A stretch of DNA of 33,884 bases from Sphingomonas sp. Leaf412 (GTDB lineage: Bacteria; Pseudomonadota; Alphaproteobacteria; Sphingomonadales; Sphingomonadaceae). Location: the NCBI RefSeq assembly GCF_001425405.1, contig NZ_LMQP01000003.1:901825-935708 (forward strand), in the 5' to 3' direction. Under the pieces are notes generated by a model. That model had not been told where the DNA came from and searched no databases. It saw nothing but the letters and a program-made list of their open reading frames with translations. How positions within the stretch are numbered: the stretch's first letter is position 1; each line of letters opens with the position of its first letter. Both the position numbers and the translations under genes were made by a program. Shown here in pieces: positions 1 to 7,451 of this stretch.

Positions 1-1060
1 GCAGGATGTAGCTGAAATCCTCGCCCCCCATCATCGGCGCGGGCATCTGCGACCAGCCGCGCTCGCCCGACAGCTCGCCCGCGATCCCGCGCATCAGCTT
101 CGTCGCGCGCGGATCGTTCATCGTGACCGGATAGCCTTCCTCCAGCGCGCAGTCCGCGGTGCAGCCGTGCGCCGCCGCGATCCCCTCCGCGATCCGCACG
201 AACGCGGCGCGCATCTCCGCCCGCGTGGTTTCGGACAGCGTGCGCAGCGTCCCCATCAGCTTCACCTCGTCGGGGATGATGTTGTGCGACGATCCGGCAT
301 GGATCTGCGTGATCGTCAGCACCGCGGGGTCCGCCACCGGCACGCGCCGCGCGATATGCTGCTGCAACGCGGTCACGATCGCGCACGCGACCGGGATCGG
401 GTCCAGCGCCTCGTGCGGCATCGCGGCATGGCCGCCGCGCCCCCGGATCGTCGCCAGCACCGTGTCGGTCGACGCGAGCAGCGCGCCCTCCCGCCCGACG
501 AACACGCCCGCGGGCGCGTTGGGGGAGATGTGCAGCGCGAACGCCGCCTCCGGCCGCGCGATATCCAGCAGGCCGTCCGCGATCATGTGCCGCGCGCCGT
601 GGTGCCCTTCCTCGCCGGGCTGGAACATGAACACGATCGTGCCCGACAATTCCTCGCGCCGCGCACACAGCGCCTTCGCCGCGCCGAACAGCATCGCGGT
701 GTGCGCGTCATGGCCGCACGCATGCATCGCGCCGGGGATGGTGGAGGCGAAGGGCAGGCCCGTCTCCTCCGTCATCGGCAGCGCGTCCATGTCGCCGCGC
801 AGCAGCACCGTCCGCCCGTTCGACCCCGCGCCCCCGGTCCGCCCGCCGCGCAGGATCGCGACGAAGCCCGTGGTCGACGCGCCGTCGTATATCTCCAGCG
901 GCAACCCCGCGAGCGCGGCCTTCGCCTTCTCGGTCGTGCGCGGGCAGTGCAGCCCGACTTCGGGCTCCGCATGGATCGCGCGGCGCAGCGCGACGACATC
1001 GGCGAGCTGCTCGGCGCCGACGGCGGTCCAGTCGGTACGGTTGGCGAGCGTGGTGGTCAT
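1..1060 (-). CDS. M20 family metallo-amidohydrolase (hippurate hydrolase-like), 3' end cut by window edge
   Basis: The reverse strand is open from an ATG at 1060 to the window edge and gives 353 residues without a stop. The protein reads as an M20D amidohydrolase, the family that hydrolyses N-acyl amino acids and related amides with a di-metal centre. The metal-binding stretch MHACGHDAHT is clear, followed by FQPGEEGHHGARHMI with the catalytic Glu pair, and a typical dimerisation region (RGRGGHAAMPHEALDPI, then THxHAGSSHNIIP-like ITQIHAGSSHNIIPDEV). Family members usually have about 390-430 residues, so only the C-terminal tail is missing here, and the cut is due to the window, not to a mutation. 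There is no signal peptide, so it is probably cytoplasmic. The substrate cannot be told from sequence. The next gene upstream lies on the same strand 83 bases away. Confidence 0.93.
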   Translation of the reverse strand, partial: MTTTLANRTDWTAVGAEQLADVVALRRAIHAEPEVGLHCPRTTEKAKAALAGLPLEIYDGASTTGFVAILRGGRTGGAGSNGRTVLLRGDMDALPMTEETGLPFASTIPGAMHACGHDAHTAMLFGAAKALCARREELSGTIVFMFQPGEEGHHGARHMIADGLLDIARPEAAFALHISPNAPAGVFVGREGALLASTDTVLATIRGRGGHAAMPHEALDPIPVACAIVTALQQHIARRVPVADPAVLTITQIHAGSSHNIIPDEVKLMGTLRTLSETTRAEMRAAFVRIAEGIAAAHGCTADCALEEGYPVTMNDPRATKLMRGIAGELSGERGWSQMPAPMMGGEDFSYIL

Positions 1061-1094
1061 GGAATTGCTCCTTCGCCCGCCGTTGTAGGCCGGT

Positions 1095-1128
1095 GCGACC
1101 CGTGCGCCAAGTCGCGCCATCGGGTCGC
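1095..1128. terminator. Inverted repeat between the PEP-CTERM gene and the amidohydrolase
   Basis: GCGACCCG at 1095-1102 is exactly complementary to CGGGTCGC at 1121-1128, with an 18-base spacer. It lies just after the stop of the PEP-CTERM gene on the reverse strand and could end that transcript, but no T-run follows, so a simple intrinsic terminator is not shown. It may also be a chance palindrome in G+C-rich DNA. Confidence 0.3.
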
Positions 1129-1143
1129 TGCGTCCAGCGGCGG

Positions 1144-2271
1144 TCAGGCGATCCGCATCGCCGCGCCGCGACGGCGCCGGCCGCGCATCGCGCCGCCGAC
1201 CGCCGCGAAGCCCAGGATCATTAATCCCCACGTGCCCGGCTCGGGCACCGCCCCGGTGCTCATGGTGAGTCCGAAATATTCGGACAGGTCGAACGTGCGC
1301 GCGCCCATGCGGCGGTCGAACGCCGCCTGGTCGAACGTGACGACGGGATCGAAGTCCAGTTGGCAGCGACCGTTCTCCTGATACATGTCCATCAGGCACG
1401 CCGCACCCTTCCATCCCTCCACGACGAAGAAGTCGCCCGCCTTGCTGAAGAATTCCTCGGCATAGCGGACGGTCGTCACGCCATAGTCGTAGCCGCCGTA
1501 TTCGGACAGGAGCGTCCGCCGCTGGACCAGGTCGTAGAAGGCGATGTCGGTGAAACCGGCGATGATCGATCCGCCGTCCAGCCCGAGGTACACCAGGTCG
1601 TCATTCTCGTCATAGACGTCGTCCAGGCCGTAATAGTTACGCCAATTGTCCGTCATCCCGCCATGCGTGACCAGCCGGTCGGTCAGCAGTTCGCCCGGCA
1701 CGACCTCGCCGAACCGGTCGTGCGATCGGTCGGTGACATAGGCGGTGAATGCCGCTGCGGACAGGTCGCGGTTGACCGGATAACCGGTCGGATTTTCGAT
1801 CCCCGGGATCGCCCAGGTCGAATAGCGGAACGTCGTCCGGCTCGTCACCAGCAGCGGGATGACGCCGTCCTCGACATAATCGAAGTCGGCGGGCAGGTCC
1901 TTCAGCAACTGGAATCCGACCGCGAAACGCGTCGATCCCGCGCCGGCGGCCTCGTCCGGCCCCGATTCCATCGTCCGCCCGGACTGCACGTCGATCCGGA
2001 TGTCGTAGGGCGAATTGTAGCTGGCGGTGACCGAATTGTACGGGCCGACCGGATCGCCGTTGTCGTCCACCGCGCCCCAGCACGCGTTGCCCGTCCGCGC
2101 CGCCATCGCCTCGCCCGCGAAGCAACGGACCGTCGATACGGTGGAGGGCATCGGCGGCGGGGGCGGCAGCGTCTTCTGCGCCACCACAGGCGATGCCAGA
2201 CAGGCACCCGACAGGGCGACGATCGCCCCCGTGACGTAACGCGACGTCGAACGCGATGATCGTGCGGCCAT
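1144..2271 (-). CDS. PEP-CTERM (PEPxxW type) sorting-signal protein, exported
   Basis: An exported protein of 375 residues and unknown activity. The C-terminus has VPEPGTWGLMILGFAAVGG followed by a cluster of Arg, which is the tripartite PEP-CTERM signal (motif, hydrophobic helix, basic tail) in the PEPxxWA form common in sphingomonads; here the Ala after Trp is Gly. The N-terminus has RSSRSTSR, a hydrophobic stretch and a likely signal peptidase site at VVAQ. Family knowledge says such proteins are recognised by an exosortase and usually end up at the cell surface or in the extracellular matrix. The middle part (a PPPPP stretch, then beta-rich sequence with Tyr, Asp and Asn) is not recognised. 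The start at 2271 is chosen because GGGGGGAAC lies a few bases before it; an in-frame ATG at 2313 would add 14 residues that do not improve the signal peptide. No exosortase gene is in this window. Confidence 0.85.
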   Translation of the reverse strand: MAARSSRSTSRYVTGAIVALSGACLASPVVAQKTLPPPPPMPSTVSTVRCFAGEAMAARTGNACWGAVDDNGDPVGPYNSVTASYNSPYDIRIDVQSGRTMESGPDEAAGAGSTRFAVGFQLLKDLPADFDYVEDGVIPLLVTSRTTFRYSTWAIPGIENPTGYPVNRDLSAAAFTAYVTDRSHDRFGEVVPGELLTDRLVTHGGMTDNWRNYYGLDDVYDENDDLVYLGLDGGSIIAGFTDIAFYDLVQRRTLLSEYGGYDYGVTTVRYAEEFFSKAGDFFVVEGWKGAACLMDMYQENGRCQLDFDPVVTFDQAAFDRRMGARTFDLSEYFGLTMSTGAVPEPGTWGLMILGFAAVGGAMRGRRRRGAAMRIA

Positions 2272-2460
2272 GATGTTCCCCCCGGATTGCACGCCCCGAA
2301 TGGTTAATGCCACGCGGGTCTACGCCCGCCGCGGACGGTTCGGAACAGACGTTTCGTACAATCGCGGCCCCCGTCCCGGTGTCGCCCGCGCTCGCTCCCG
2401 AACAGGGCCGCCGCCACGCCGGGCTGGAACGCCGCGCGATCCGTCGATAGGGTCGCGTCC

Positions 2461-2895
2461 ATGCCCGGCCATCCGTCCCGCACCGTATTCCTGGCGACGG
2501 CGCTGGTCGCGATGGCCGCCTGCGACGCGACAGCGCGCACGGACGATCGGGGATCGCGGCTCCCCGCGCCGCCCGGCACGATCGCCGAGACGCGCGATCC
2601 GGCCGCCGCCGCGCTCGCCGCCGTGGTGCGCAGGCGTATCGGCGGCCGCACGATCTCGACCGCGCGCTATTTCCGGATGCAGCCCGCGATCGCATGGAAT
2701 GCGGTGTCCACGTTCGTGGCCGGCAAGCGCGGGACTGACGGTCGTCCGCCCAAACCGCGGTTCGTCGACGGCGGGCTGGACCTGATCGACGTCTATCCCG
2801 CGGCGGCGGGACGGCCCGCGTTCGCGGTGGCGATGGCGCACGATGCCGCGGCGGACGGGACGAAGCTGGTCGGCTATTTCGACCTGGCCGACTGA
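2461..2895 (+). CDS. Small putative lipoprotein, function unknown
   Basis: The gene encodes 144 residues. The N-terminus MPGHPSRTVFLATALVAMAAC is a lipoprotein signal with the lipid-attachment Cys at residue 21. The mature part is rich in Ala and Arg with no recognised domain; it contains ARYFRMQPAIAWNAVSTFVAG and ends in KLVGYFDLAD. It points away from the PEP-CTERM gene, with 189 bases between the two starts, and runs into the cyclophilin gene tail to tail with only 2 bases between stops. Codon use (G/C in third positions) matches the neighbours. No function is proposed; secretion as a lipoprotein is inferred from the lipobox alone. Confidence 0.7.
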   Translation: MPGHPSRTVFLATALVAMAACDATARTDDRGSRLPAPPGTIAETRDPAAAALAAVVRRRIGGRTISTARYFRMQPAIAWNAVSTFVAGKRGTDGRPPKPRFVDGGLDLIDVYPAAAGRPAFAVAMAHDAAADGTKLVGYFDLAD

Positions 2896-2897
2896 CG

Positions 2898-3536
2898 TCA
2901 GTCCACCCGCCGTGCGCTCGTCACCTTCACCACGGGCGCCAGCATCTGCCCCTTCATCACGCCCTCGCCCAGCGTCGGGGACGTCGGCGACGCCATGATG
3001 CGGCGGATGACGTCCATCCCTTCCGTCACGCGGCCGAACACCGCGAAACCGGGATCGGCGTCCTTCGCGTCCATGCTCTTGATGTCGCCGACGACGACGA
3101 AGAAATCGCCCGCCGCGGTGCCCGGCTTCGCCATCGCCATCGAAATCGCGCCGTCGACGTGGCTCAATCCCGTCCTGCTCGTCGGCTCGTGCGCGATGCC
3201 GGGCAGCGTCCGCTTGGGATCGTTGCGCGTGCCGAACTGGACCAGGCCGTAGCCGGGCGCCAGGTTCATCGCACGATAGAAAGCGACGCCGTCCAGCTTC
3301 TTCGCATCGACGTATCTCAGGAAATTGGCGGCGGTGACCGGCGCGCGTTCCTTTTCGACCGCGATCGTGATCGGCCCGGCGTCGGTAATCAGCCGCACCG
3401 TCACCACGACGGGGACGGGGACGGGGGCGGGGACGGGCACGAGCGCGGGCGCGGGGGCCGCAACCGGCGCGGGCGACGCCGGTACGCCCGGTGCGGCGAC
3501 CTGCGCCGCCGCGATCGCGATGGCGACGCCGATCAT
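2898..3536 (-). CDS. Peptidylprolyl isomerase, cyclophilin type, exported
   Basis: A protein of 212 residues. The N-terminal part (MIGVAIAIAAAQVAAPG) looks like a signal peptide, followed by a low-complexity Pro/Ala/Val linker to about residue 47, then a cyclophilin domain that catalyses cis-trans isomerisation of Xaa-Pro bonds, probably in the periplasm. Family features visible are TAANFLRYVD, the catalytic-Arg region VAFYRAM, LVQFGTRNDP, GDFFVVVGD and PGFAVFGRVTEGMDVIRRI. The start at 3536 overlaps the stop of the upstream gene in ATGA, so the two are translationally coupled. A longer open frame reaching 3983 exists only because the upstream gene is free of stops in that frame; it should not be used. 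The linker is encoded by tandem G-rich repeats (separate entry). Confidence 0.92.
   Translation of the reverse strand: MIGVAIAIAAAQVAAPGVPASPAPVAAPAPALVPVPAPVPVPVVVTVRLITDAGPITIAVEKERAPVTAANFLRYVDAKKLDGVAFYRAMNLAPGYGLVQFGTRNDPKRTLPGIAHEPTSRTGLSHVDGAISMAMAKPGTAAGDFFVVVGDIKSMDAKDADPGFAVFGRVTEGMDVIRRIMASPTSPTLGEGVMKGQMLAPVVKVTSARRVD
3411..3437 (+). repeat. G-run tandem repeat with G-quadruplex potential inside the cyclophilin linker
   Basis: Five runs of three to five G occur with spacers of only one or two bases (G-runs at 3411-3414, 3417-3420, 3423-3427, 3429-3432, 3435-3437). This fits the standard G-quadruplex pattern. The unit is close to GGGGAC, a hexamer, so gain or loss of units keeps the reading frame and only changes the Val-Pro linker length. 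The G-rich strand is the template strand for the cyclophilin gene. Confidence 0.7.
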
Positions 3537-4066
3537 GCCGCGCCGCGCGTCACGGGCGCCTGCGCGATCAGGACGGGGACGGTCGCCGCCGCGCTGCCCG
3601 ACAATTGCAGGATGTAGCGCCCGCGTTGCAGCCGGAAGTCCACGATCTTGCGGATGCCGGTGCAGGCGGGGCCATGGCCGTGCGCGCTCGACGCCAGCGG
3701 CTTGCCCGCGCGCACCACGTCGACCCACGCCGCGCTGCCCAGCCCGACGCGATAGGTGCCCGCACGCGTGACCTGGAACATCGCGACGCCCGCATGGCCG
3801 TCGACCGGCGTCTTCCCCCACGGCGCCACCGGCTGCACCTCCGCCAGCGGACGCAGCGACAGGTCCGCCGCCCGCCCGACCGGCAGGACCGGCGCGGTCC
3901 GCGGCGTCGCGCCCGCGCTCGACGCGGTGCGCGTGCTCCATCCGCCGAACCCCGCGGGATAGGCGGGGCGGACCGACGCGCATCGGGGATCGGTCGCGGC
4001 ATCCTGCGCCGCCGCTGGCGCGGCGAGGTGGAGCGCGGGGGCGAGCAGGGCGAGGACGATCGTCAT
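3533..4066 (-). CDS. Secreted protein of unknown function, coupled to cyclophilin
   Basis: The gene encodes 177 residues with a clear signal peptide (MTIVLALLAPALHLAAPAAAQ, cleavage near residue 20). The mature protein has a repeated feel of short beta strands: GTYRVGLGSAAWVDVVRAGKPL, then HGHGPACTGIRKIVDFRLQRGRYILQLSGS. It contains two Cys, one near the mature N-terminus (DPRCASVRPAYP) and one in GPACTGIRK, which could form a disulfide in the periplasm. I recognise this as a conserved sphingomonad protein type but know no experimentally supported function. Its stop overlaps the start of the cyclophilin by 4 bases, so the two are made together, and the isomerase may help fold it or act in the same envelope process; that is inference. 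It is divergent from the P450 gene, with 108 bases between starts. Confidence 0.8.
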   Translation of the reverse strand: MTIVLALLAPALHLAAPAAAQDAATDPRCASVRPAYPAGFGGWSTRTASSAGATPRTAPVLPVGRAADLSLRPLAEVQPVAPWGKTPVDGHAGVAMFQVTRAGTYRVGLGSAAWVDVVRAGKPLASSAHGHGPACTGIRKIVDFRLQRGRYILQLSGSAAATVPVLIAQAPVTRGAA

Positions 4067-4117
4067 CCCCGCATCCTATCGCCGCGTCCGTCCTGCCGCC
4101 AGCCTTCCGTCACGGCA

Positions 4118-4149
4118 ACTTGCGTGGCGCCCGCGCCTGTGTTGCAAGT
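4118..4149. promoter_or_regulatory. Inverted repeat in the divergent promoter region before the P450 gene
   Basis: ACTTGC at 4118-4123 is complementary to GCAAGT at 4144-4149, with a 20-base spacer. It sits 26 bases before the P450 start in the short divergent region. CYP102 genes of Bacillus have a palindromic operator bound by a TetR-family repressor, so an operator here is conceivable, but the arms are short, the sequence differs, and no regulator gene is next to it. I could not pick out convincing -35 and -10 boxes. Confidence 0.25.
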
Positions 4150-4174
4150 GGCGAAAGAACGAGAGGCCCCCGAC

Positions 4175-7100
4175 ATGGCGACCCGCGCCCCCATTCCGAC
4201 TCCCCCCGGCCTGCCGGTGGTGGGCCATCTGCACCAGATCGTCCGCTCCGGCCTCGTCGGCCATCTGCTGACCGTCAGCCGCACGATGCCGGAAGGCATC
4301 TTCAAGCTCCGCTTCGGCAGCCGCGTTTCGCTGTTCGTCACCGATCCCGATCTGGTCGCGGAACTGAGCGACGAGACGCGCTTCCGCAAGATGCCGGGGC
4401 CGGGCCTGCGCGTGGTGCGGAAATTCGCGGGCGACGGCCTGTTCACCGCGTTCAGCGAGGAACCCAACTGGGGCAAGGCGCATCGCATCCTGCTGCCCGC
4501 GTTCAGCCAGCGGTCGATGCGCGGCTATTTCGACATGATCGTGGAGGTGTGCGACCAGCTGGTCGCCAAATGGACCCGCGCCGCGGGGACCGACGTGCTG
4601 GTCGCGGACGACATGACGCGGCTGACGCTCGATTCGATCGCGATCGCGGGCTTCGGCCACCGCTTCAACTCGTTCGAGCGCGAGGAACTGGACAGCTTCC
4701 TGATCGCGCTCGGCCGCTCCTTGTCGGAGGCGCTGAACACGATCACGCGCCTGCCGATCCAGCAACGCTTCGCGAAGAAGGCGGTGGCGCAGTACGAGGC
4801 CGACATCGCGGAGATGAACGCGCTGGTCGACGGCATCATCGCCGACCGCCGCGTGAACCCGACCGATGGCCGGGACCTGCTGAACCTGATGCTGACCGCA
4901 GTCGACCCCGAAACGGGGGAGGGGCTGGACGACCTCAACATCCGCTATCAGGTGCTGACCTTCCTGATCGCGGGGCATGAGACGACGTCGGGGATGCTGA
5001 CCTTCGCCTTCGCCTACCTGCTGCGCAATCCCGCGGTGCTGGCGCAGGCCTATGCCGAGGTCGACCGCGTCCTGCCCGGCGACGTGCGGCCGGACTACGC
5101 GCAGGTCGCGAAGCTGGAGGTGATCGAGCGCATCCTGAAGGAGGCGCTGCGCCTCTGGCCCACCGCCCCGTCGTTCAGCGTCGCGCCGTTCGAGGACCAG
5201 GTGATCGGCGGCCGCTGGACGATGCGCAAGGACCGCCCGATCAACGTCTTCGCCCCCGGCCTCCACCGCTCCCCCGCGGCGTGGGACGATCCGGAGGAAT
5301 TCGACATCGACCGCTGGCGCCCGGAGGCGGAGGCGGCGCGGCATCCCCACGCGTACAAGCCGTTCGGCAACGGCGAGCGCGCGTGCATCGGGCGGCAGTT
5401 CGCGATGGTGGAGGCGAAGATCGCGCTGGCGATGCTGCTGCGCTCCTTCACGATCGGCGATCCGCACAGCTACAAGTTGCGGATCAAGGAAACGCTGTCG
5501 ATCAAGCCCGACGACTTCTGGATGCGCATCCGCCTGCGCCAACCCCACGAACGCCTCGACCTCGCTCCCGTGGCGGATACCGCCGACACCGCGGTCGGCG
5601 CGGTTGCGGGATCGGGGCGGCAGTTCGCGGTCCTGTACGGATCGTCGCTCGGCACCGCGCGCGACATCGCGGAGGAGATCGCGGAGCGCGCGCGGGTCGA
5701 CGGCTTCGACGTCGTCGTCCGATCGATGGACGAAAGCCTGAAGGGCGGGGCAGGACCGCAGGACCCCGTCGTCTTCAAGGACCGGGTCATCGTCCTCGTC
5801 ACCGCCACCTACAACGGCCGCGCCCCCGACAGCGCGGTGGAGACCGAACGCGCGCTGGACGCGGGCGCCTTCGACGACGCCGACTGGTCCGGCGCGCGCG
5901 TCGCGGTGCTGGGCATCGGCAATTCGCAATGGCCCAATTACCAGTCCTTCCCCAAACGCATCGCCGACGCGGTGGAGAAGGCGGGCGCGACCGTGATCGT
6001 GCCGCGCAGCGAGGCGGACGGGCAGGGCGATTTCGACGGCGCGGTCGCCGCGTTCGTGCGCGACCTGTGGAAGGCGCTGGGCGCCGCGGCGGAACCCGCC
6101 GCCGCCGCCGCGCTGTCGCTGACCCCGATCGACGCCGCCGACACCCGCGCCCGCGCGCTGCCCGAACATGCGCAGCGGCTGGAGATCGTCGCGAACGAGG
6201 AGATGATCCGCCCCGCCGACGGCCTGTGGGATTTCGCGAAGGAACCGCCGCGTCCCTCCACCCGGCTGATCCGCGTGCGCCTGCCGGAAGGGCAGGTGTA
6301 TCACACCGGCGATCATGTCGCGGTGTACGCGCGCAACCGCCCCGACCTGGTCGATCGCGCGGTGGCGCGGCTCGGCCTCGATCCCGCCGGACAGGTCCGC
6401 GTCGACGCGCAGGGCGGCCGTTTCCGCCACTTGCCGCTGGGCCAGACGGTGACGGTGCGGCAGCTGCTCCGCGATTTCGTCGAACTGTCCGACGCCGCGT
6501 CGCGCCGCGCGGTCGCCGCGCTGGGGGCGGCGACGCGCTGCCCCGACACCATGCGCAAACTGGCCGCGCTGGAGGCGGAGTATGACGCCGCGGTGGCGGG
6601 AAAGCGCGTGACCCTGCTCGACCTGCTCGACGCGCATCCCGCGGCGGAGGCGACGCTGGAGCAACTGGTCGACTGGTCGCCTGCGATCCAGCCGCGCTTC
6701 TATTCCATCGCGTCCTCGCCGTCGGTGTCACCGGACGTCGCGGACCTGATCGTCGGCACGATGGCCGCGCCCGCGTGGTCCGGCCTGGGCGAGCATCGCG
6801 GCTTCGCCTCGTCCTACATGCAGGACGTCGGCGCGGGCGACCACGTCTTCGGCTACGTCCGCCGCCCCAACCCGCCGTTCGCGCCGCCCGCCGACGCGGG
6901 CGTGCCGATGATCCTGATCGGCCCCGGCACCGGCGTCGCGCCGCTGCGCGGCTTCCTCCAGGAACGCAGCGTGCAGAAGGCCGCGGGGGAGGATGTCGCG
7001 ACCAGCCTCCTGTTCTTCGGCTGCCGTCATCCCGACCACGACTGGCTCTGCCGCGACGAGATGGAACGCTGGCAGGCGGACGGGGTGGCGGACCTGCATC

Positions 7101-7369
7101 TCGCCTTTTCCGCCGTGGACGCCCATCCGTGGAAATTCGTGCAGGACGCCTTGTGGGCCGAACAGGAAAAGGTGTGGCGCGCGCTGGAGGCGGGCGCGTC
7201 GATCTTCCTGTGCGGCGACGGGAAGTTCATGGCCCCCGCCGTGCGCGACACGCTGATCCGGATCCAGATGCAGCAGGTCGGCGACGAACATGCGCAGGGA
7301 TCGGCCTGGCTGGAAACGCTGATCGCGGACGGCCGCTTCCACCAGGACGTGTTCGGGTTCGGCAAGTGA
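4175..7369 (+). CDS. Self-sufficient cytochrome P450 / NAD(P)H-P450 reductase fusion (CYP102, P450 BM3-like)
   Basis: A 1064-residue single-chain monooxygenase of the P450 BM3 (CYP102A1, 1049 residues) type. Heme domain, about 1-462: I-helix AGHETTSG with T270, ExxR at E323-R326, heme ligand C404 in FGNGERACIG; F90, R50 and F54 align with BM3 F87, R47 and Y51, so fatty-acid-like substrates are likely. FMN domain, about 484-630: LYGSSLGTARDIA, ATYNG and SQWPNYQ. FAD/NADPH domain, about 665-1064: RFYSIASSP, GPGTGVAPLRGF, LCGDGKFMAPAV. The usual 2'-phosphate contacts are changed: BM3 R966 aligns with A980 and K972 with W986 (K987 is next), and the C-terminal Trp that stacks on FAD is F1060. Coenzyme choice may therefore be relaxed. 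The start is set by GAGAGG eight bases before the ATG and by the alignment with BM3; the open frame continues upstream to 3491 without meaning. It is cytoplasmic and has no operon partner. Confidence 0.96.
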   Translation: MATRAPIPTPPGLPVVGHLHQIVRSGLVGHLLTVSRTMPEGIFKLRFGSRVSLFVTDPDLVAELSDETRFRKMPGPGLRVVRKFAGDGLFTAFSEEPNWGKAHRILLPAFSQRSMRGYFDMIVEVCDQLVAKWTRAAGTDVLVADDMTRLTLDSIAIAGFGHRFNSFEREELDSFLIALGRSLSEALNTITRLPIQQRFAKKAVAQYEADIAEMNALVDGIIADRRVNPTDGRDLLNLMLTAVDPETGEGLDDLNIRYQVLTFLIAGHETTSGMLTFAFAYLLRNPAVLAQAYAEVDRVLPGDVRPDYAQVAKLEVIERILKEALRLWPTAPSFSVAPFEDQVIGGRWTMRKDRPINVFAPGLHRSPAAWDDPEEFDIDRWRPEAEAARHPHAYKPFGNGERACIGRQFAMVEAKIALAMLLRSFTIGDPHSYKLRIKETLSIKPDDFWMRIRLRQPHERLDLAPVADTADTAVGAVAGSGRQFAVLYGSSLGTARDIAEEIAERARVDGFDVVVRSMDESLKGGAGPQDPVVFKDRVIVLVTATYNGRAPDSAVETERALDAGAFDDADWSGARVAVLGIGNSQWPNYQSFPKRIADAVEKAGATVIVPRSEADGQGDFDGAVAAFVRDLWKALGAAAEPAAAAALSLTPIDAADTRARALPEHAQRLEIVANEEMIRPADGLWDFAKEPPRPSTRLIRVRLPEGQVYHTGDHVAVYARNRPDLVDRAVARLGLDPAGQVRVDAQGGRFRHLPLGQTVTVRQLLRDFVELSDAASRRAVAALGAATRCPDTMRKLAALEAEYDAAVAGKRVTLLDLLDAHPAAEATLEQLVDWSPAIQPRFYSIASSPSVSPDVADLIVGTMAAPAWSGLGEHRGFASSYMQDVGAGDHVFGYVRRPNPPFAPPADAGVPMILIGPGTGVAPLRGFLQERSVQKAAGEDVATSLLFFGCRHPDHDWLCRDEMERWQADGVADLHLAFSAVDAHPWKFVQDALWAEQEKVWRALEAGASIFLCGDGKFMAPAVRDTLIRIQMQQVGDEHAQGSAWLETLIADGRFHQDVFGFGK

Positions 7370-7451
7370 ACATCGCGGCCTAGTCGATCCGCTTATACGC
7401 CCGCCCCGCCGGTCGCGGTACATCTGCGCTCCCCGACGGAGTGACAGGCGT

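Noticed and set aside
159..1381. Forward open frames of 309 and 404 residues over the amidohydrolase
   Set aside because: The reverse strand encodes an M20 enzyme with intact metal motifs; the forward frames are Arg/Pro-rich and lack ribosome sites.
4076..6664. 862-residue reverse-strand open frame across the P450 gene
   Set aside because: Arg/Asp/His-rich shadow of the P450 fusion, with no recognisable motif. The forward frame matches P450 BM3 end to end.
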